Source of the DNA: Nostocales cyanobacterium Centralia_MAG_434
Lineage (GTDB): Bacteria; Cyanobacteriota; Cyanobacteriia; Cyanobacteriales; Nostocaceae
Reading direction: 5' to 3'
Length of the DNA stretch: 64,000 nt
NCBI GenBank assembly: GCA_021324415.1
Contig: JAJPJF010000153.1
Location: 24,399-88,398 of the forward strand
Part shown: piece after piece, positions 8,783 through 19,789 of the stretch
Layout of the letters: each line of letters starts with the position of its first letter
Position numbering within the stretch: position 1 is the stretch's first letter
Translations under genes and position numbers: made by a program
The notes under the pieces: generated by a model
The model's input: only the letters and a program-made list of their open reading frames with translations
The model's database searches: none
Told to the model about the DNA's origin: nothing

Positions 8783-8881
8783 ATCTGTTAATATTTATTT
8801 ATTCTTTGTCACTAATGTTAACATCCTTTTCAAGAACTGTGTGAATAAGTATATGTCAGCCTTTAGATAAGGATTACTTAA

Positions 8882-9655
8882 TCAAGCGGTTATTCTTATT
8901 GGAACTTGATGATTGTGTAAATAAGTTTTAATTTCAGCGACACTTAGTTGCCCATAATGCAAAAGTGAGGCAAGAAGCGCTGCTTCCGCCTTACCTTTGG
9001 TCAAGGCATCATAGATATGTTCACAGTTACCGGCTCCACCGGATGCAATCACGGGAATCTGTACAGCTTCAGCGATCGCCTGCGTCAACGCTAAGTCATA
9101 ACCTGCTTGAGTGCCATCGGCGTCCATACTCGTCACCAAAAGTTCTCCTGCGCCACGTTTTTCGACTTCTTGCGCCCAAAGTAAGGCATCTAGACCAGTG
9201 TTTTCTCTTCCACCCCGCACATAAACATCCCAACCAGGATTGTTTGGTTCTTGTCTACGTTTGGCATCAATAGCAACAACTATGCACTGATTACCAAAGC
9301 GATCACTTGCCCGATTAATCAAGTCAGGATCTCGTACTGCTGCAGAATTAATACTAACCTTGTCTGCCCCAGCTCGTAAAAGATTTTTAACATTTTCTAA
9401 GGATTGAATCCCACCACCGACAGTTAACGGAATAAACACTTGCTCGGCAGTGCGGTACACCACGTCAACAATAATATCCCTATCTTCATGAGACGCTGTA
9501 ATATCTAGAAATACTAACTCATCTGCACCAGCTTCGTTGTAAACCTTTGCTAGCTCTACCGGATCACCCGCATCAGCCAGGTTGACAAAGTTTACTCCCT
9601 TAACAACTCGTCCTGCCTTTACATCTAGACACGGTAAGATTCTTTTAGCCAACAT
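8882..9655 (-). CDS. hisF: Imidazole glycerol phosphate synthase, cyclase subunit
   Basis: With HisH, forms the enzyme that converts PRFAR and ammonia into imidazole glycerol phosphate and AICAR in histidine synthesis. The 257-residue (beta-alpha)8 barrel starts [15 protein letters not shown] with catalytic Asp11 and keeps the second catalytic Asp in VVAIDAK near 131. Phosphate-binding loops are seen in TVGGGI (about 80) and in PVIASGGAG (about 220). No other his genes are nearby, as is usual in cyanobacteria, where the pathway is scattered. Confidence 0.97.
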   Translation of the reverse strand: MLAKRILPCLDVKAGRVVKGVNFVNLADAGDPVELAKVYNEAGADELVFLDITASHEDRDIIVDVVYRTAEQVFIPLTVGGGIQSLENVKNLLRAGADKVSINSAAVRDPDLINRASDRFGNQCIVVAIDAKRRQEPNNPGWDVYVRGGRENTGLDALLWAQEVEKRGAGELLVTSMDADGTQAGYDLALTQAIAEAVQIPVIASGGAGNCEHIYDALTKGKAEAALLASLLHYGQLSVAEIKTYLHNHQVPIRITA

Positions 9656-9960
9656 GAGTATTTTTACACTCCTGAGTAATTACCCGGAAATTAAATTTTA
9701 AATTGGAGAGAGGATTCTCAACCGAAAATTTTCTCTCATGAAGGGGGGTTTTAGGGAAGAGGGGTGTGGGGGTGTAAAGGAAAAAGCAATTAGGGCATTC
9801 AGGAAGCGAAAAGGTGAGGGAAAGTGAAAAATTGGGAAATAAATGACCGAATTTTCTAAAAAACAATGATTAATGACAAGAAATCCCTAATGTTTGCCTA
9901 ACTCCCTATCTTCCCACCCCCCCTAAAACAAGTCCTATAGTCAAAGTGATAGTACCAGTT

Positions 9961-11064
9961 ATGGCGATTATCTCATCAAAAAAACAGCCACAAGAACCAA
10001 ACAAAGAGCCAAAAAAGACTCGGGAAGCAGCCAAAGAGCAGGAAAAGGAGAACTTATTACAGCCTGAAGCTGCTGTTGATGAACAGGGTAAACAAGACGA
10101 AAGCATCCGACCACAACGATTTGCTGATTACATAGGACAAAAAGATTTAAAAGACGTCCTAGAAATTGCGATCATTGCGGCTAAGTCTAGAGGTGAGGTA
10201 CTAGATCACCTGCTACTCTATGGTCCTCCGGGATTAGGTAAAACCACGATGGCTATGATCTTAGCATCTGAAATGGGAGTCAATTGCAAAATTACCAGTG
10301 CCCCTGCCCTAGAACGTCCCAGAGATATTGTTGGGTTACTCGTCAATCTCAAGCCAGGCGATGTACTATTCATCGATGAAATCCATCGCCTGTCACGCAT
10401 GAGCGAAGAAATTTTATACCCAGCTATGGAGGACTATCGTTTAGATATCACTATTGGCAAAGGTTCGAGCGCTCGAACTCGGAGTATTCCACTATCAAAG
10501 TTTACCTTAGTAGGTGCAACAACCCGTGTCGGAGCACTCACATCTCCACTACGCGATCGCTTTGGCTTAGTGCAAAAGTTAAGATTTTATGAAGTGGACG
10601 AACTGAGCCAAATAGTACTACGCACTGCTCAACTACTTCAAACAGCCATTAACGAGGATGGTGCAACAGAAATTGCACGGCGCTCACGGGGAACACCAAG
10701 AATAGCAAATAGATTACTAAAACGTGTCCGTGATTACGCGCAAGTCAAATCATCAGGAGAAATTGATGAAAATGTTGCAGCAGAGGCTTTGCAACTATTT
10801 CAGGTAGATCCGTGTGGTTTAGATTGGACAGACCGCAGAATGTTAAGTGTGATTATAGAACAATTCAACGGTGGTCCTGTGGGGTTAGAAACAATTGCAG
10901 CAGCAACAGGTGAAGATGCACAGACTATTGAGGAAGTTTATGAACCTTATTTGATGCAAATTGGCTATTTGCAACGGACTTCTCGTGGTAGGTTGGCGAC
11001 ATCAGTCGCGTATAAGCACTTGGGTTTTAAACCTCCAAATGAACAATTATCTTTGTTCTCATAA
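9961..11064 (+). CDS. ruvB: Holliday junction branch migration helicase RuvB
   Basis: Motor subunit that drives branch migration of Holliday junctions with RuvA in recombinational repair. From ATG at 9961 the product has 367 residues; an in-frame GTG at 9946 would add five, and neither has a clear ribosome binding site. A charged Lys/Glu-rich N-terminal extension of about 50 residues precedes the core [11 protein letters not shown]. Walker A GPPGLGKT is at about 88-95, Walker B DEIH at 139-142, sensor GATTR near 170, and the C-terminal winged-helix domain contains [11 protein letters not shown]. The extension is usual for cyanobacterial RuvB. Confidence 0.96.
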   Translation: MAIISSKKQPQEPNKEPKKTREAAKEQEKENLLQPEAAVDEQGKQDESIRPQRFADYIGQKDLKDVLEIAIIAAKSRGEVLDHLLLYGPPGLGKTTMAMILASEMGVNCKITSAPALERPRDIVGLLVNLKPGDVLFIDEIHRLSRMSEEILYPAMEDYRLDITIGKGSSARTRSIPLSKFTLVGATTRVGALTSPLRDRFGLVQKLRFYEVDELSQIVLRTAQLLQTAINEDGATEIARRSRGTPRIANRLLKRVRDYAQVKSSGEIDENVAAEALQLFQVDPCGLDWTDRRMLSVIIEQFNGGPVGLETIAAATGEDAQTIEEVYEPYLMQIGYLQRTSRGRLATSVAYKHLGFKPPNEQLSLFS

Positions 11065-11109
11065 TGTCAGCCATGTTAGACCTGTTAGATTGTCGATTTT
11101 GAACCGCAG

Positions 11110-11916
11110 ATGAAGAAGTTATTTATCATTTTTTTGAGTTTTTTGCTTATATTTGGATGGGGTGGTGCAGTTATGGCGCAACCCCAATCTTCCACAACCA
11201 CTCAAGAGCAGTTACAACAACGAGATCAGCTGGCTACAGAGGCTTTTGCTGCTACCAATAAGGGTGATTTTGCTACAGCAGAAAAGTATTGGACCAAAAT
11301 TATCGAGCAATTTCCTGATAATGCCGCTGTTTGGAGTAACCGAGGCAATTCTAGAGTGAGTCAAAATAAGTTGCAAGAAGCACTGGTAGACTACAACAAG
11401 GCGATAGAATTGGCACCCAATGTTACTGACCCTTACTTGAATCGTGGTACAGCGTTGGAGGGTTTGGGAAAATGGGAAGAGGCGATCGCCGATTATAATC
11501 ATGTCCTGGAGCTTGATCCTAAAGATGCCATGGCATACAACAATCGTGGCAATGCCAATGCAGGTTTAGGGCAATGGGAAGAGGCGATCGCTAACTACAA
11601 AAAATCCTTTACAATTGCCCCCAATTTTGCCTTTGCCCGTGCTAACTATGCTCTTGCTCTTTATCAAATCGGAAAAACAAAAGAGGCCATTCGGGAAATG
11701 CGGAATATTGTTCGCAAATACCCTCAATTTGCCGATGTCCGTGCAGCTCTCACAGCTGCTTATTGGGTAGAAGGAAAAGCAGGTGAAGCCGAAAGTAACT
11801 GGGTGTCAGTAGTCGGATTGGATGGGCGCTACAAAGACATCAACTGGGTAGCAAATACCCGCCGTTGGCCCCCAAATATGGTAGCAGCTTTAGATAAATT
11901 TTTGAAGCTTCAGTAG
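11110..11916 (+). CDS. Secreted or lumenal TPR-repeat protein
   Basis: A 268-residue protein with a signal peptide (KKLFIIFLSFLLIFGWGG, probable cleavage after VMA at residue 23), so it acts in the periplasm or thylakoid lumen. About four tetratricopeptide repeats follow (residues 35-170), seen as repeated AVWSNRGNSR, DPYLNRGTAL, MAYNNRGNAN and alanine-rich helix pairs. The C-terminal 90 residues hold a YWVEGKAGEAESNW segment. The arrangement resembles lumenal TPR proteins of cyanobacteria and chloroplasts, which assist photosystem assembly; that role is inference. It starts 45 bases after ruvB on the same strand and may share its transcript. Confidence 0.8.
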   Translation: MKKLFIIFLSFLLIFGWGGAVMAQPQSSTTTQEQLQQRDQLATEAFAATNKGDFATAEKYWTKIIEQFPDNAAVWSNRGNSRVSQNKLQEALVDYNKAIELAPNVTDPYLNRGTALEGLGKWEEAIADYNHVLELDPKDAMAYNNRGNANAGLGQWEEAIANYKKSFTIAPNFAFARANYALALYQIGKTKEAIREMRNIVRKYPQFADVRAALTAAYWVEGKAGEAESNWVSVVGLDGRYKDINWVANTRRWPPNMVAALDKFLKLQ

Positions 11917-12100
11917 GAAATGGGGAGTAGGGGCGCAAGGCGTTGCGCTCTTACAGGACAGAAGTTAGAAATAGGGCGTGGGGAAGAGAAAATCTAATGG
12001 CTAACAACTATCTACTATCGACCAGCAGCAGAGAACTAGTCATTTGGAAGATAATGTGGAAGAAAGTAACACTAGCAATATTCAAAGAGCCTGAAATCCT

Positions 12101-12505
12101 ATGACTACCCAAATTGTTCTAAATTTACCAGATGAAGTCTACAAAAAAGCCGAACATTTTGCCCAACTCACTAACCGTGCTGTGGTTGATATTTTGACAC
12201 AAGCAATAGCACTTTCCCTGTCTCCCATCAGTTCCCAATCGATACCAATTGATAGTAAAGAAACTCCCTCTATTGCTTCTTTATCTGATGAAGAAGTTAT
12301 TGCCCTTACTGAATTACAAATGCAACCAGAACAAGACCAAAGGTTAAGCGAATTGCTATACAATCAACAAGCTGGAATACTTACCGAAACTGAGCATTCT
12401 GAACTTTGGACTTTAATGCAAGTCTACCAAGAAAAACTATTACTGAAAGCTCAGGCTCTACGTGAAGCAGTCCAGCGAGGTTTACGAGAACCTTTAGATG
12501 CATGA
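12101..12505 (+). CDS. Ribbon-helix-helix-like protein ahead of HNH gene
   Basis: A 134-residue protein. The first 45 residues (MTTQIVLNLPDEVYKKAEHF and the following helix with RAVVDILTQAI) look like a ribbon-helix-helix DNA-binding or antitoxin N-terminus. The rest is mainly helical and acidic (SLSDEEVIALTELQM, TETEHSELWTLM). Its stop codon overlaps the start of the HNH gene in ATGA (12502-12505), so translation is probably coupled. The pairing resembles a toxin-antitoxin or regulator-nuclease module; no function is proven. The fold call comes from the strand-helix-helix pattern alone. Confidence 0.7.
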   Translation: MTTQIVLNLPDEVYKKAEHFAQLTNRAVVDILTQAIALSLSPISSQSIPIDSKETPSIASLSDEEVIALTELQMQPEQDQRLSELLYNQQAGILTETEHSELWTLMQVYQEKLLLKAQALREAVQRGLREPLDA

Positions 12506-12933
12506 GTTCAGGCTGGATATCAGAAACACTCAGAGAAAAAATTCGCATCCAAGCTGGCGATCAATGTGGTTACTGTCGTAGTTTACAAAAGTATGTCCTT
12601 GGACTTCTAGAAATTGAACACATCATTCCCAAAGCCAAAGGAGGGACAGATGATGAAGATAATTTATGGTTAGCTTGTCGCCTTTGCAATGGTTATAAAG
12701 GAATTCAAACTGATGCATTAGACCCCGTAACTGGTAGAAGAGTAAAGTTATTTAATCCCAGAAAACAAGAGTGGTCAGAACATTTTAAATGGAGTGAGGA
12801 TGGGATTCAAGTTATTGGAAGTACTGCCTGTGGTCGATCTACAGTTATCGCCTTACAATTAAACAACATTGTGTCAGTTACAGTTAGACAACAATGGGTG
12901 TTAGCAGGCTGGCATCCTCCAAAAAAAACCTGA
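12502..12933 (+). CDS. HNH endonuclease domain protein
   Basis: A 143-residue HNH nuclease. CGYC near 25 and CRLC near 70 form the zinc-ribbon frame; between them IEHIIPKAKGGTDDEDNLWL supplies the HNH core His and Asn, and NGYKG follows. This matches the McrA-like HNH group (PF01844). It is translationally coupled by an ATGA overlap to the preceding ribbon-helix-helix-like gene. The C-terminal 60 residues (FNPRKQEWSEHFKWSEDG) are conserved in many cyanobacterial single-domain HNH proteins. Substrate unknown; it may act on DNA of foreign origin or as a toxin. Confidence 0.88.
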   Translation: MSSGWISETLREKIRIQAGDQCGYCRSLQKYVLGLLEIEHIIPKAKGGTDDEDNLWLACRLCNGYKGIQTDALDPVTGRRVKLFNPRKQEWSEHFKWSEDGIQVIGSTACGRSTVIALQLNNIVSVTVRQQWVLAGWHPPKKT

Positions 12934-13180
12934 AGATTAATGGTAGCGTATATGGTATCTGATTTTTAAAATACACCCAAGGTAAGTAGTGCCTATCAAA
13001 ACCTGGATATAGTGAACTTGATATAACAGGCATTGCCCACTCTACGCTACTACCAACTGTTAACTATCACAAATAATTTTTTTTACCAACCAGAAGCCAC
13101 AATTACAACTGGTACGCAAAGCAGATTGAGAAGTGTCTGTAGTCTTCTTCTGGTTCCTCATGAGTTAGTTAAGTTTATTC

Positions 13181-13206
13181 CTAACTCCTCACTCCTAACT
13201 CCTCAC
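13181..13206. repeat. Heptameric tandem repeat upstream of glycosyltransferase
   Basis: Alternating CTAACTC and CTCACTC heptamers end 6 bases before the ATG at 13213. An STRR here argues that the open frame extending back to 13033 is not translated. Confidence 0.75.
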
Positions 13207-13212
13207 TTTTAT

Positions 13213-14490
13213 ATGACCCACTTCGGCATCATTTGTCCTGCTACGACTGGGCATCTCAACCCCATGCTAACCTTGGGTTACGAACTACAACGGCGCGGTC
13301 ATCGTGTCACTTTATTTGGTGTGGTTGATGTTCAGACTAAGACACTGCAAGCAGGATTGGAATTTCGGGCGATTGGTGAGTCTGAGTTTCCCAAAGGAGC
13401 GATCGCACAACACTTGGCTTACTTGGGGAAACTGAGTGGACTTGCAGCATCTGGATATACTATCAAAATTCTCAAACAGACAGCAGCAGTTACTCTTCGA
13501 GACGTGCCAAAAACAATCAAACAAGTCGGTGTGGAAGCATTGTTAGTGGACCAGGTTTCCTTCGAAGGAGGAACGATCGCAGAGTTTTTGGACATTCCTT
13601 TTATTACTATTTGTAGCGCATTGGTATTACATCAAGAAGATAGCATTCCTCCACATTTCACAAACTGGCGCTACACTTCAGCCTTGTGGGCACGCTTACG
13701 CAATAGTACGGTTTACAGGCTACTGAGTCTTGCACAAATCATGGGTGATGTGATACTGGAGTATCGTCGAGAGTGGAAGTTACCAAAACTCACTCGTTAC
13801 AACGATGGCTATTCTCAACTAGCTCAGATCAGTCAACAGCCTGCTGAGTTTGAATTCCCTAGGCAACATTTGCCCCCATGGTTTCACTTTACAGGACCAT
13901 TGCACAGTTCGATTGGTCGCGAAACTGACACTTTCCCATATGAACAATTGACTGGGCAACCATTGATTTATGCCTCTATGGGAACCACACAAAACCGTCT
14001 TTTGAAGATTTTCTCCTCTATTGCAGAAGCTTGCAATGGGTTAGACGCTCAATTAGTCATTTCACTTGGTGGTTCCCTGACTGTTGAATCTCTGCCAAGG
14101 TTACCGGGTTCACCCTTGGTTGTTGGTTATGCACCTCAACTAGAACTCCTAAAGAAAACGACTCTAACGATCACCCACGCTGGACTGAATACCACCTTGG
14201 AATCTTTAACTAATGGAGTGCCTATGGTTGCCATTCCGATTGCCAATGATCAACCAGGAGTGGCGGCGCGTATAGCTTGGACTGGGACTGGAGAATTTAT
14301 ACCCGTGTCTCGCTTGAGTGTTCCCAAAATGCGAGCAGCCATACACCGAGTGCTGACACAAGCCTCTTACAAGCAAAATGCCCTAAGGCTACAAGAGGCG
14401 ATTCGTCGAACTGGAGGAGTGAGTCGAGCTGCTGATGTGGTTGAACAAGCTATCTCCACTGGCAAGCCTGTCCTTTCTAGCGCCGACTAA
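13213..14490 (+). CDS. GT1-family (MGT-like) glycosyltransferase
   Basis: A GT-B fold nucleotide-sugar glycosyltransferase of 425 residues from ATG 13213. The start THFGIICPATTGHLNPML is typical of this family, and the reading frame can be followed upstream to 13033 only through a heptamer repeat, so I chose the internal start. The C-terminal donor-binding motif is seen in THAGLNTTLESLTNGVPMVA, with the catalytic-domain NDQPGVAARI after it. The closest known types are zeaxanthin and macrolide glucosyltransferases. It converges with a P450 gene (78 bases apart), and together they could hydroxylate and glycosylate a lipid, terpenoid or carotenoid; that link is inference. Confidence 0.85.
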   Translation: MTHFGIICPATTGHLNPMLTLGYELQRRGHRVTLFGVVDVQTKTLQAGLEFRAIGESEFPKGAIAQHLAYLGKLSGLAASGYTIKILKQTAAVTLRDVPKTIKQVGVEALLVDQVSFEGGTIAEFLDIPFITICSALVLHQEDSIPPHFTNWRYTSALWARLRNSTVYRLLSLAQIMGDVILEYRREWKLPKLTRYNDGYSQLAQISQQPAEFEFPRQHLPPWFHFTGPLHSSIGRETDTFPYEQLTGQPLIYASMGTTQNRLLKIFSSIAEACNGLDAQLVISLGGSLTVESLPRLPGSPLVVGYAPQLELLKKTTLTITHAGLNTTLESLTNGVPMVAIPIANDQPGVAARIAWTGTGEFIPVSRLSVPKMRAAIHRVLTQASYKQNALRLQEAIRRTGGVSRAADVVEQAISTGKPVLSSAD

Positions 14491-14568
14491 TTTAGGAAAC
14501 TTAATTCAGTTTCAATTTGTATGCTTTACGACGCAATTCTAGTTAGCAATCCTGAAAGATGCTACTAT

Positions 14569-15963
14569 TCAAGCTGAACTAGAGCTAGTCTCTAAGGTTC
14601 GTTGATTTTGAGGATGTATACCCCTTACTACCATCTGCACCCCCTGTTGTGGTCCTAATAGAGCACCCTTACGTACTGGTTTTAGTGGTTTGGTGTCAGC
14701 CAGTTCCATCCGCCAGGTAGACAGTACTGTTGCTAAGACCATTTTCATTTCAAATAGGGCAAATGCCATGCCAATACAGCGACGGTTACCACCACCAAAG
14801 GGTAAATACTCGTATGGGGAAAATTGCCGTTCTAAAAAACGTTCTGGCTTAAACTGCTTCGCTTGTGGATATAAATCTTCCCGATGATGAGTCAGATAAA
14901 TGCAAGGGACAACTAAAGTACCAGGATCTAATTGGTATCCCATCATTCCTAGTGGTGATTTCACAACTCGATTTAAAGCCAGCATCGCTACTGGGTAAAG
15001 AAGTAGTGTTTCACTACAGACAGCGTTTAAGTAGGGCGATCGCAAAATAATGTTCGGATCAGGATTTTCACCCAGACTATCCAGTTCTTGTAGTAGTTTC
15101 TCTCGTACCTCTGGTCGATGGTGAATCCAGTATAATGCCCAAGCTAAAGCTGTCGCCGTGGTTTCATGACCTGCCACCAACATAGTGATTAACTCATCAC
15201 GTAATTCCTCATCCGTCATTGGCTCACCAACTTCATCGCGAGCCGACATCATCAAAGAAAGAATATCATTACGAGATGAGCCTGGTTGCTCTTTGCGTTC
15301 CCGAATCTCAGCGTAAATGAGTTCGTCAACTTGCTGTTTTCGGCGCAAGAAAATTCCCCAAGGACTCCACGAACCTAAATCCCGTTGCAGAGCTGGGAAG
15401 AGAAACATCAGTGCTGCCACAATAGGTCTTTTGGGATTCAATTGCGCAATTAGGAGTTCTTTTAGCTTTTCGTAACGTGGTCCTTGATCAAGACCAAATA
15501 CAGCTTTTAAAATCACTTCAAAAGAGATTGCTTGCATGGAAGGTAGAACTGAAAAGGGTTCTCCAACCTGCCATTTATCAGTGACTTGCTTGGTAATGTC
15601 GCGAATTAACTCACCATAAGCTAGCATCCGTTCCCCATGCAACGGGGGTGTTAACAGCTTTCTTTGCCTCTGGTGTGGCTTACCTTCCAAAGCTAGGAGT
15701 GATTGTTGTCCCAATATAGGTAATTTAATCCCGGCTGCTTCACCAGAGTCTAACTGTTTTGGATCAGTGGTAAAAATCTGTCCTATTGCCTGAGGGTTAC
15801 TAACAAATACTTGTGGTTTAAAAACTGGACCAATCCGCAGGGTGAAGATATCACCATAGCGTTTGCTACAAGCTTCCATGTATTCTATAGGACGAAGCAT
15901 CCACTGGAGTGTTTGTATTAAGGATGGAGTTTGAGGTCCGTCAGGCAATTTAGGTACAGACAT
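14569..15963 (-). CDS. Cytochrome P450, CYP110-like, with altered ExxR motif
   Basis: A 464-residue soluble bacterial P450. The oxygen-binding helix has LVAGHETTATALAW (about 262-275) and the heme loop has PFGGGNRRCIGMAFA with the axial Cys at 396. The PERF segment (KPERF) is present. The K-helix ExxR motif, almost universal in P450s, reads E318-T-L-L321: codon 15001-15003 is CTT where CGT would give Arg. Everything else is intact. CYP110 enzymes of Nostoc-type cyanobacteria oxidise fatty acids and terpenes; the substrate here is unknown. Either a point change has damaged the enzyme or this lineage tolerates the change. Confidence 0.9.
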   Translation of the reverse strand: MSVPKLPDGPQTPSLIQTLQWMLRPIEYMEACSKRYGDIFTLRIGPVFKPQVFVSNPQAIGQIFTTDPKQLDSGEAAGIKLPILGQQSLLALEGKPHQRQRKLLTPPLHGERMLAYGELIRDITKQVTDKWQVGEPFSVLPSMQAISFEVILKAVFGLDQGPRYEKLKELLIAQLNPKRPIVAALMFLFPALQRDLGSWSPWGIFLRRKQQVDELIYAEIRERKEQPGSSRNDILSLMMSARDEVGEPMTDEELRDELITMLVAGHETTATALAWALYWIHHRPEVREKLLQELDSLGENPDPNIILRSPYLNAVCSETLLLYPVAMLALNRVVKSPLGMMGYQLDPGTLVVPCIYLTHHREDLYPQAKQFKPERFLERQFSPYEYLPFGGGNRRCIGMAFALFEMKMVLATVLSTWRMELADTKPLKPVRKGALLGPQQGVQMVVRGIHPQNQRTLETSSSSA

Positions 15964-16068
15964 TGTTCTTCTTGTCCTGATAATTGGATGAAGGCTTGAC
16001 TAGATTAGCAATTTATGTATTATAAGGTTATTTCCCAGTAAGCAAGACAACAGTGAACAATTGACTTT

Positions 16069-16845
16069 TTACAACAAGAATTCCTTAATTTTGACTGGAG
16101 TTAATTCCTCTACATTGCTCAAAACTGTGAACGCTCCTGCTTTTCGTAGTGTCTCAATATAGGCATCACGACGTGCTGCTGTGTCTTGTACATGAGGTGG
16201 TAAAATTCCCACACCAATCCAATTCCAAGAAGGTTGGTGTGACCTAGCTTTTTCCACTGTGTACATATCAGCCACGGTATCCCCCACATATACGACTGAC
16301 GTTAATTCGTCAAGTTCTTTTTCTAGTAGGTGAACTGTCGCCAATAGCCCTGTAGGATCTGGTTTACCTGGTGCATCCTCCATGGCAATCAGCACTGGTG
16401 AGTTTAAACCAAGGCGTTTTTCCAAGACATAGGTGGCAGAAGCACGAGTTGCACCACTGAAAAAGCCCCAAGAAATACCCGCTACAGTCAATTGCTCTAA
16501 ATAACTTGGCTGTAACAATAGCGGTTCATTGCATATATATCCTGTCCAATTATCAGGATCTGTCCCCCGATAACGTGCTTGAAAAAAGGCAACAATAGTG
16601 TTGTAGTCAAGTTGGAGTTCCTCACGAGATTTCCTCTGAGTTTCAAAGTGACGGTAAATGAGTTCTTGAGATGCTTCCCAATCGTTATTCCAAACACCTT
16701 CGGACTTCAGCTGATCAATGTCAATGGGTGTTGGGCGATACTCTCCCCCCGTAAAATGTTCCACAGTATCCGCGATCGCCCTCCGATAAGAACCCCCCAC
16801 ATCCCGTACAACACCATCAATATCAAAAACAACAATTATTTTCAT
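16069..16845 (-). CDS. HAD-superfamily hydrolase (TIGR01548-like)
   Basis: A 258-residue HAD phosphatase of subfamily IA. Motif I is FDIDGVVRDVGG (residues 7-18), with Asp8 nucleophile and Asp10 acid/base; motif II is the Ser of FFSGATRAS near 130; motif III/IV is KPDPTGL and VVYVGDTVADM near 160-195. The long insertion between motifs I and II and the start MKIIVVFDIDGV match a cyanobacterial/archaeal group catalogued as a TIGR01548-type hydrolase. Substrate unknown. It stands alone between the P450 gene and the divergent PSRP-3 gene. Confidence 0.8.
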   Translation of the reverse strand: MKIIVVFDIDGVVRDVGGSYRRAIADTVEHFTGGEYRPTPIDIDQLKSEGVWNNDWEASQELIYRHFETQRKSREELQLDYNTIVAFFQARYRGTDPDNWTGYICNEPLLLQPSYLEQLTVAGISWGFFSGATRASATYVLEKRLGLNSPVLIAMEDAPGKPDPTGLLATVHLLEKELDELTSVVYVGDTVADMYTVEKARSHQPSWNWIGVGILPPHVQDTAARRDAYIETLRKAGAFTVLSNVEELTPVKIKEFLL

Positions 16846-17005
16846 AGTTTCTTAGTTGGTTATTATCTAGTTATTAATTATTCTCACTCTTCCACTCCCC
16901 ATTCCTAACTCCTAACTCTCCTATCCTTTAGCCAGATGGTAAAGTATTGCGTTAGAATAATCCATTGCAAAGATAGTGAAACCCGGAGATTCCCCGGAGG
17001 TGCGA

Positions 17006-17305
17006 TTGTCCAAGTTCATTCTGAAAATTTTGTGGCTAGATGAGAACGTCGCCTTGGCGGTAGATCAAGTAGTAGGTAAAGGCACAAGTCCTTTAACCAA
17101 GTACTTTTTCTGGCCAAGGAATGACGCCTGGGAAGAGTTGAAAAAGGAGCTAGAGTCAAAACACTGGATCAACGAAGTAGATCGGGTGGAGTTACTTAAT
17201 AAAGCTACAGAAGTTATTAACTACTGGCAAGAGGAAGGTAGAAACCGACCAATGGCTGAAGCTCAGTTAAAATTTCCTGAAGTTACCTTTACAGGTAGCG
17301 CTTAG
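17006..17305 (+). CDS. 30S ribosomal protein PSRP-3 (Ycf65)
   Basis: Small-subunit ribosomal protein specific to cyanobacteria and plastids (Ycf65/PSRP-3). The core [20 protein letters not shown], then [20 protein letters not shown] and [13 protein letters not shown], is diagnostic. I place the start at TTG 17006 because GGAGG (16996-17000) lies 5 bases before it and the family often begins at this SKF or TKF point; a GTG at 16976 would add ten residues but has no ribosome binding site. The gene converges on atpC with a shared terminator between them. Confidence 0.92.
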   Translation: MSKFILKILWLDENVALAVDQVVGKGTSPLTKYFFWPRNDAWEELKKELESKHWINEVDRVELLNKATEVINYWQEEGRNRPMAEAQLKFPEVTFTGSA

Positions 17306-17404
17306 TACGAATGAATCACCTCCCAACTATTGCACATACAAGCTCTTAATGTGGGATTGTCTTAACCCTGCAGCAACTAGCAATTAGTAGCAATTGAAAA
17401 CACA

Positions 17405-17442
17405 AAAAACTCCTGCTGTGCATTTGCAACAGAGGAGTTTTT
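17405..17442. terminator. Bidirectional intrinsic terminator between PSRP-3 and atpC
   Basis: AAAAACTCCT (17405-17414) pairs with AGGAGTTTTT (17433-17442); inside, CTGT pairs with ACAG and GCA with TGC, giving a long stem. A and T runs flank it, so it can end transcripts from either side, as expected between convergent genes. Confidence 0.85.
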
Positions 17443-17493
17443 ATATTGATGTCAAAACTGCCATACTTGTATAGCAATTGAGCAGCCAAATCT

Positions 17494-17907
17494 TTAAATC
17501 ATGCCACCAGCAGCTTGAAAACGAGCACGGGCGCGCTTAAAAGCTTGGGTCGCCTGAATTTGCGCTTGTCTATCACCTGCAGGAACTTGATTCAAACGGG
17601 TTTGTGCTTCGTTAAATGCATTACGAGCCTCCTCTAGGTTAATAGTGTCTCCACGTTCTGCACTGTTAACCAAGATTGTGACTTCATTTTGCTCAACTTC
17701 GGCAAAGCCACCCAATAAGGCGATCGCTACCCAACTTTGATTTTTGCTGGGACGCACCCGCATCACACCTATATCCAAGGCGCTTAAGAGCGGTGCGTGT
17801 CCACTCAGGATACCTAGCTGACCAGTAGTGCTGGGCAAAATGACTTCTTCTGCAGCTGCATCCCACACTGTTTTATCTGGAGAAATAACACGAACGGTTA
17901 ATGTCAT
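17494..17907 (-). CDS. atpC: ATP synthase F1 epsilon subunit
   Basis: Central-stalk subunit that links gamma rotation to the c-ring and limits wasteful ATP hydrolysis. At 137 residues it has the N-terminal beta-sandwich ([20 protein letters not shown], then [21 protein letters not shown] near 25-45) and the two-helix C-terminal domain rich in Ala, Arg and Gln. It follows atpD by 102 bases on the same strand, the beta-epsilon pair kept apart from the main atp operon in cyanobacteria. The spacer contains a heptamer-repeat inverted repeat. Confidence 0.96.
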   Translation of the reverse strand: MTLTVRVISPDKTVWDAAAEEVILPSTTGQLGILSGHAPLLSALDIGVMRVRPSKNQSWVAIALLGGFAEVEQNEVTILVNSAERGDTINLEEARNAFNEAQTRLNQVPAGDRQAQIQATQAFKRARARFQAAGGMI

Positions 17908-17941
17908 CTTTGCTAATTGCTTATTGGTAATTGTTCATGTT

Positions 17942-18009
17942 AGGGGAGTGGTGAGTGGTAGTAGGAATCTCAAATTCCCTACTTCCCACTCGCTATTCCC
18001 TACTCCCCA
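17942..18009. repeat. STRR-type repeat in the atpD-atpC spacer
   Basis: A run of GTAGTGG-like and TTCCCTAC-like heptamers is arranged so that the left half (17944-17967) is largely the reverse complement of the right half (17975-18009). In the atpDC messenger it would fold into a long imperfect hairpin between the two coding regions. It ends directly at the atpD stop codon. Confidence 0.65.
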
Positions 18010-19485
<1,476 letters not shown>

Positions 19486-19789
19486 TCAGATGAGGTCGTA
19501 GGAGACTTTTGATTTAAGCTATTTCATTTTCAAGAGTAACACGCTCATGATCCCACAGATCTCTTAAATTCTAGTAAAAACCCAAATTTCAAGTCTTCCT
19601 GGTTTCGCTGTACAATAGGCGGTTTACAAAGCATTGGTCAGCAAAATGCTAGTTTTTAGTATCATGTGATTTGAAACGCTGAAATCCTAGGTGATAAAAC
19701 CATTGAGATTAGCGCTTCAGCAAGTAAAGGCAATAGCAATTTGTAGTTACTTAAGTAAGAAAGAACAAAAACAAGGAGAAGCTGTAGCA

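Noticed and set aside
13033..13212. N-terminal extension of the glycosyltransferase
   Set aside because: The upstream frame passes through a heptamer repeat and has no ribosome binding site or family match; the typical protein start lies at 13213.
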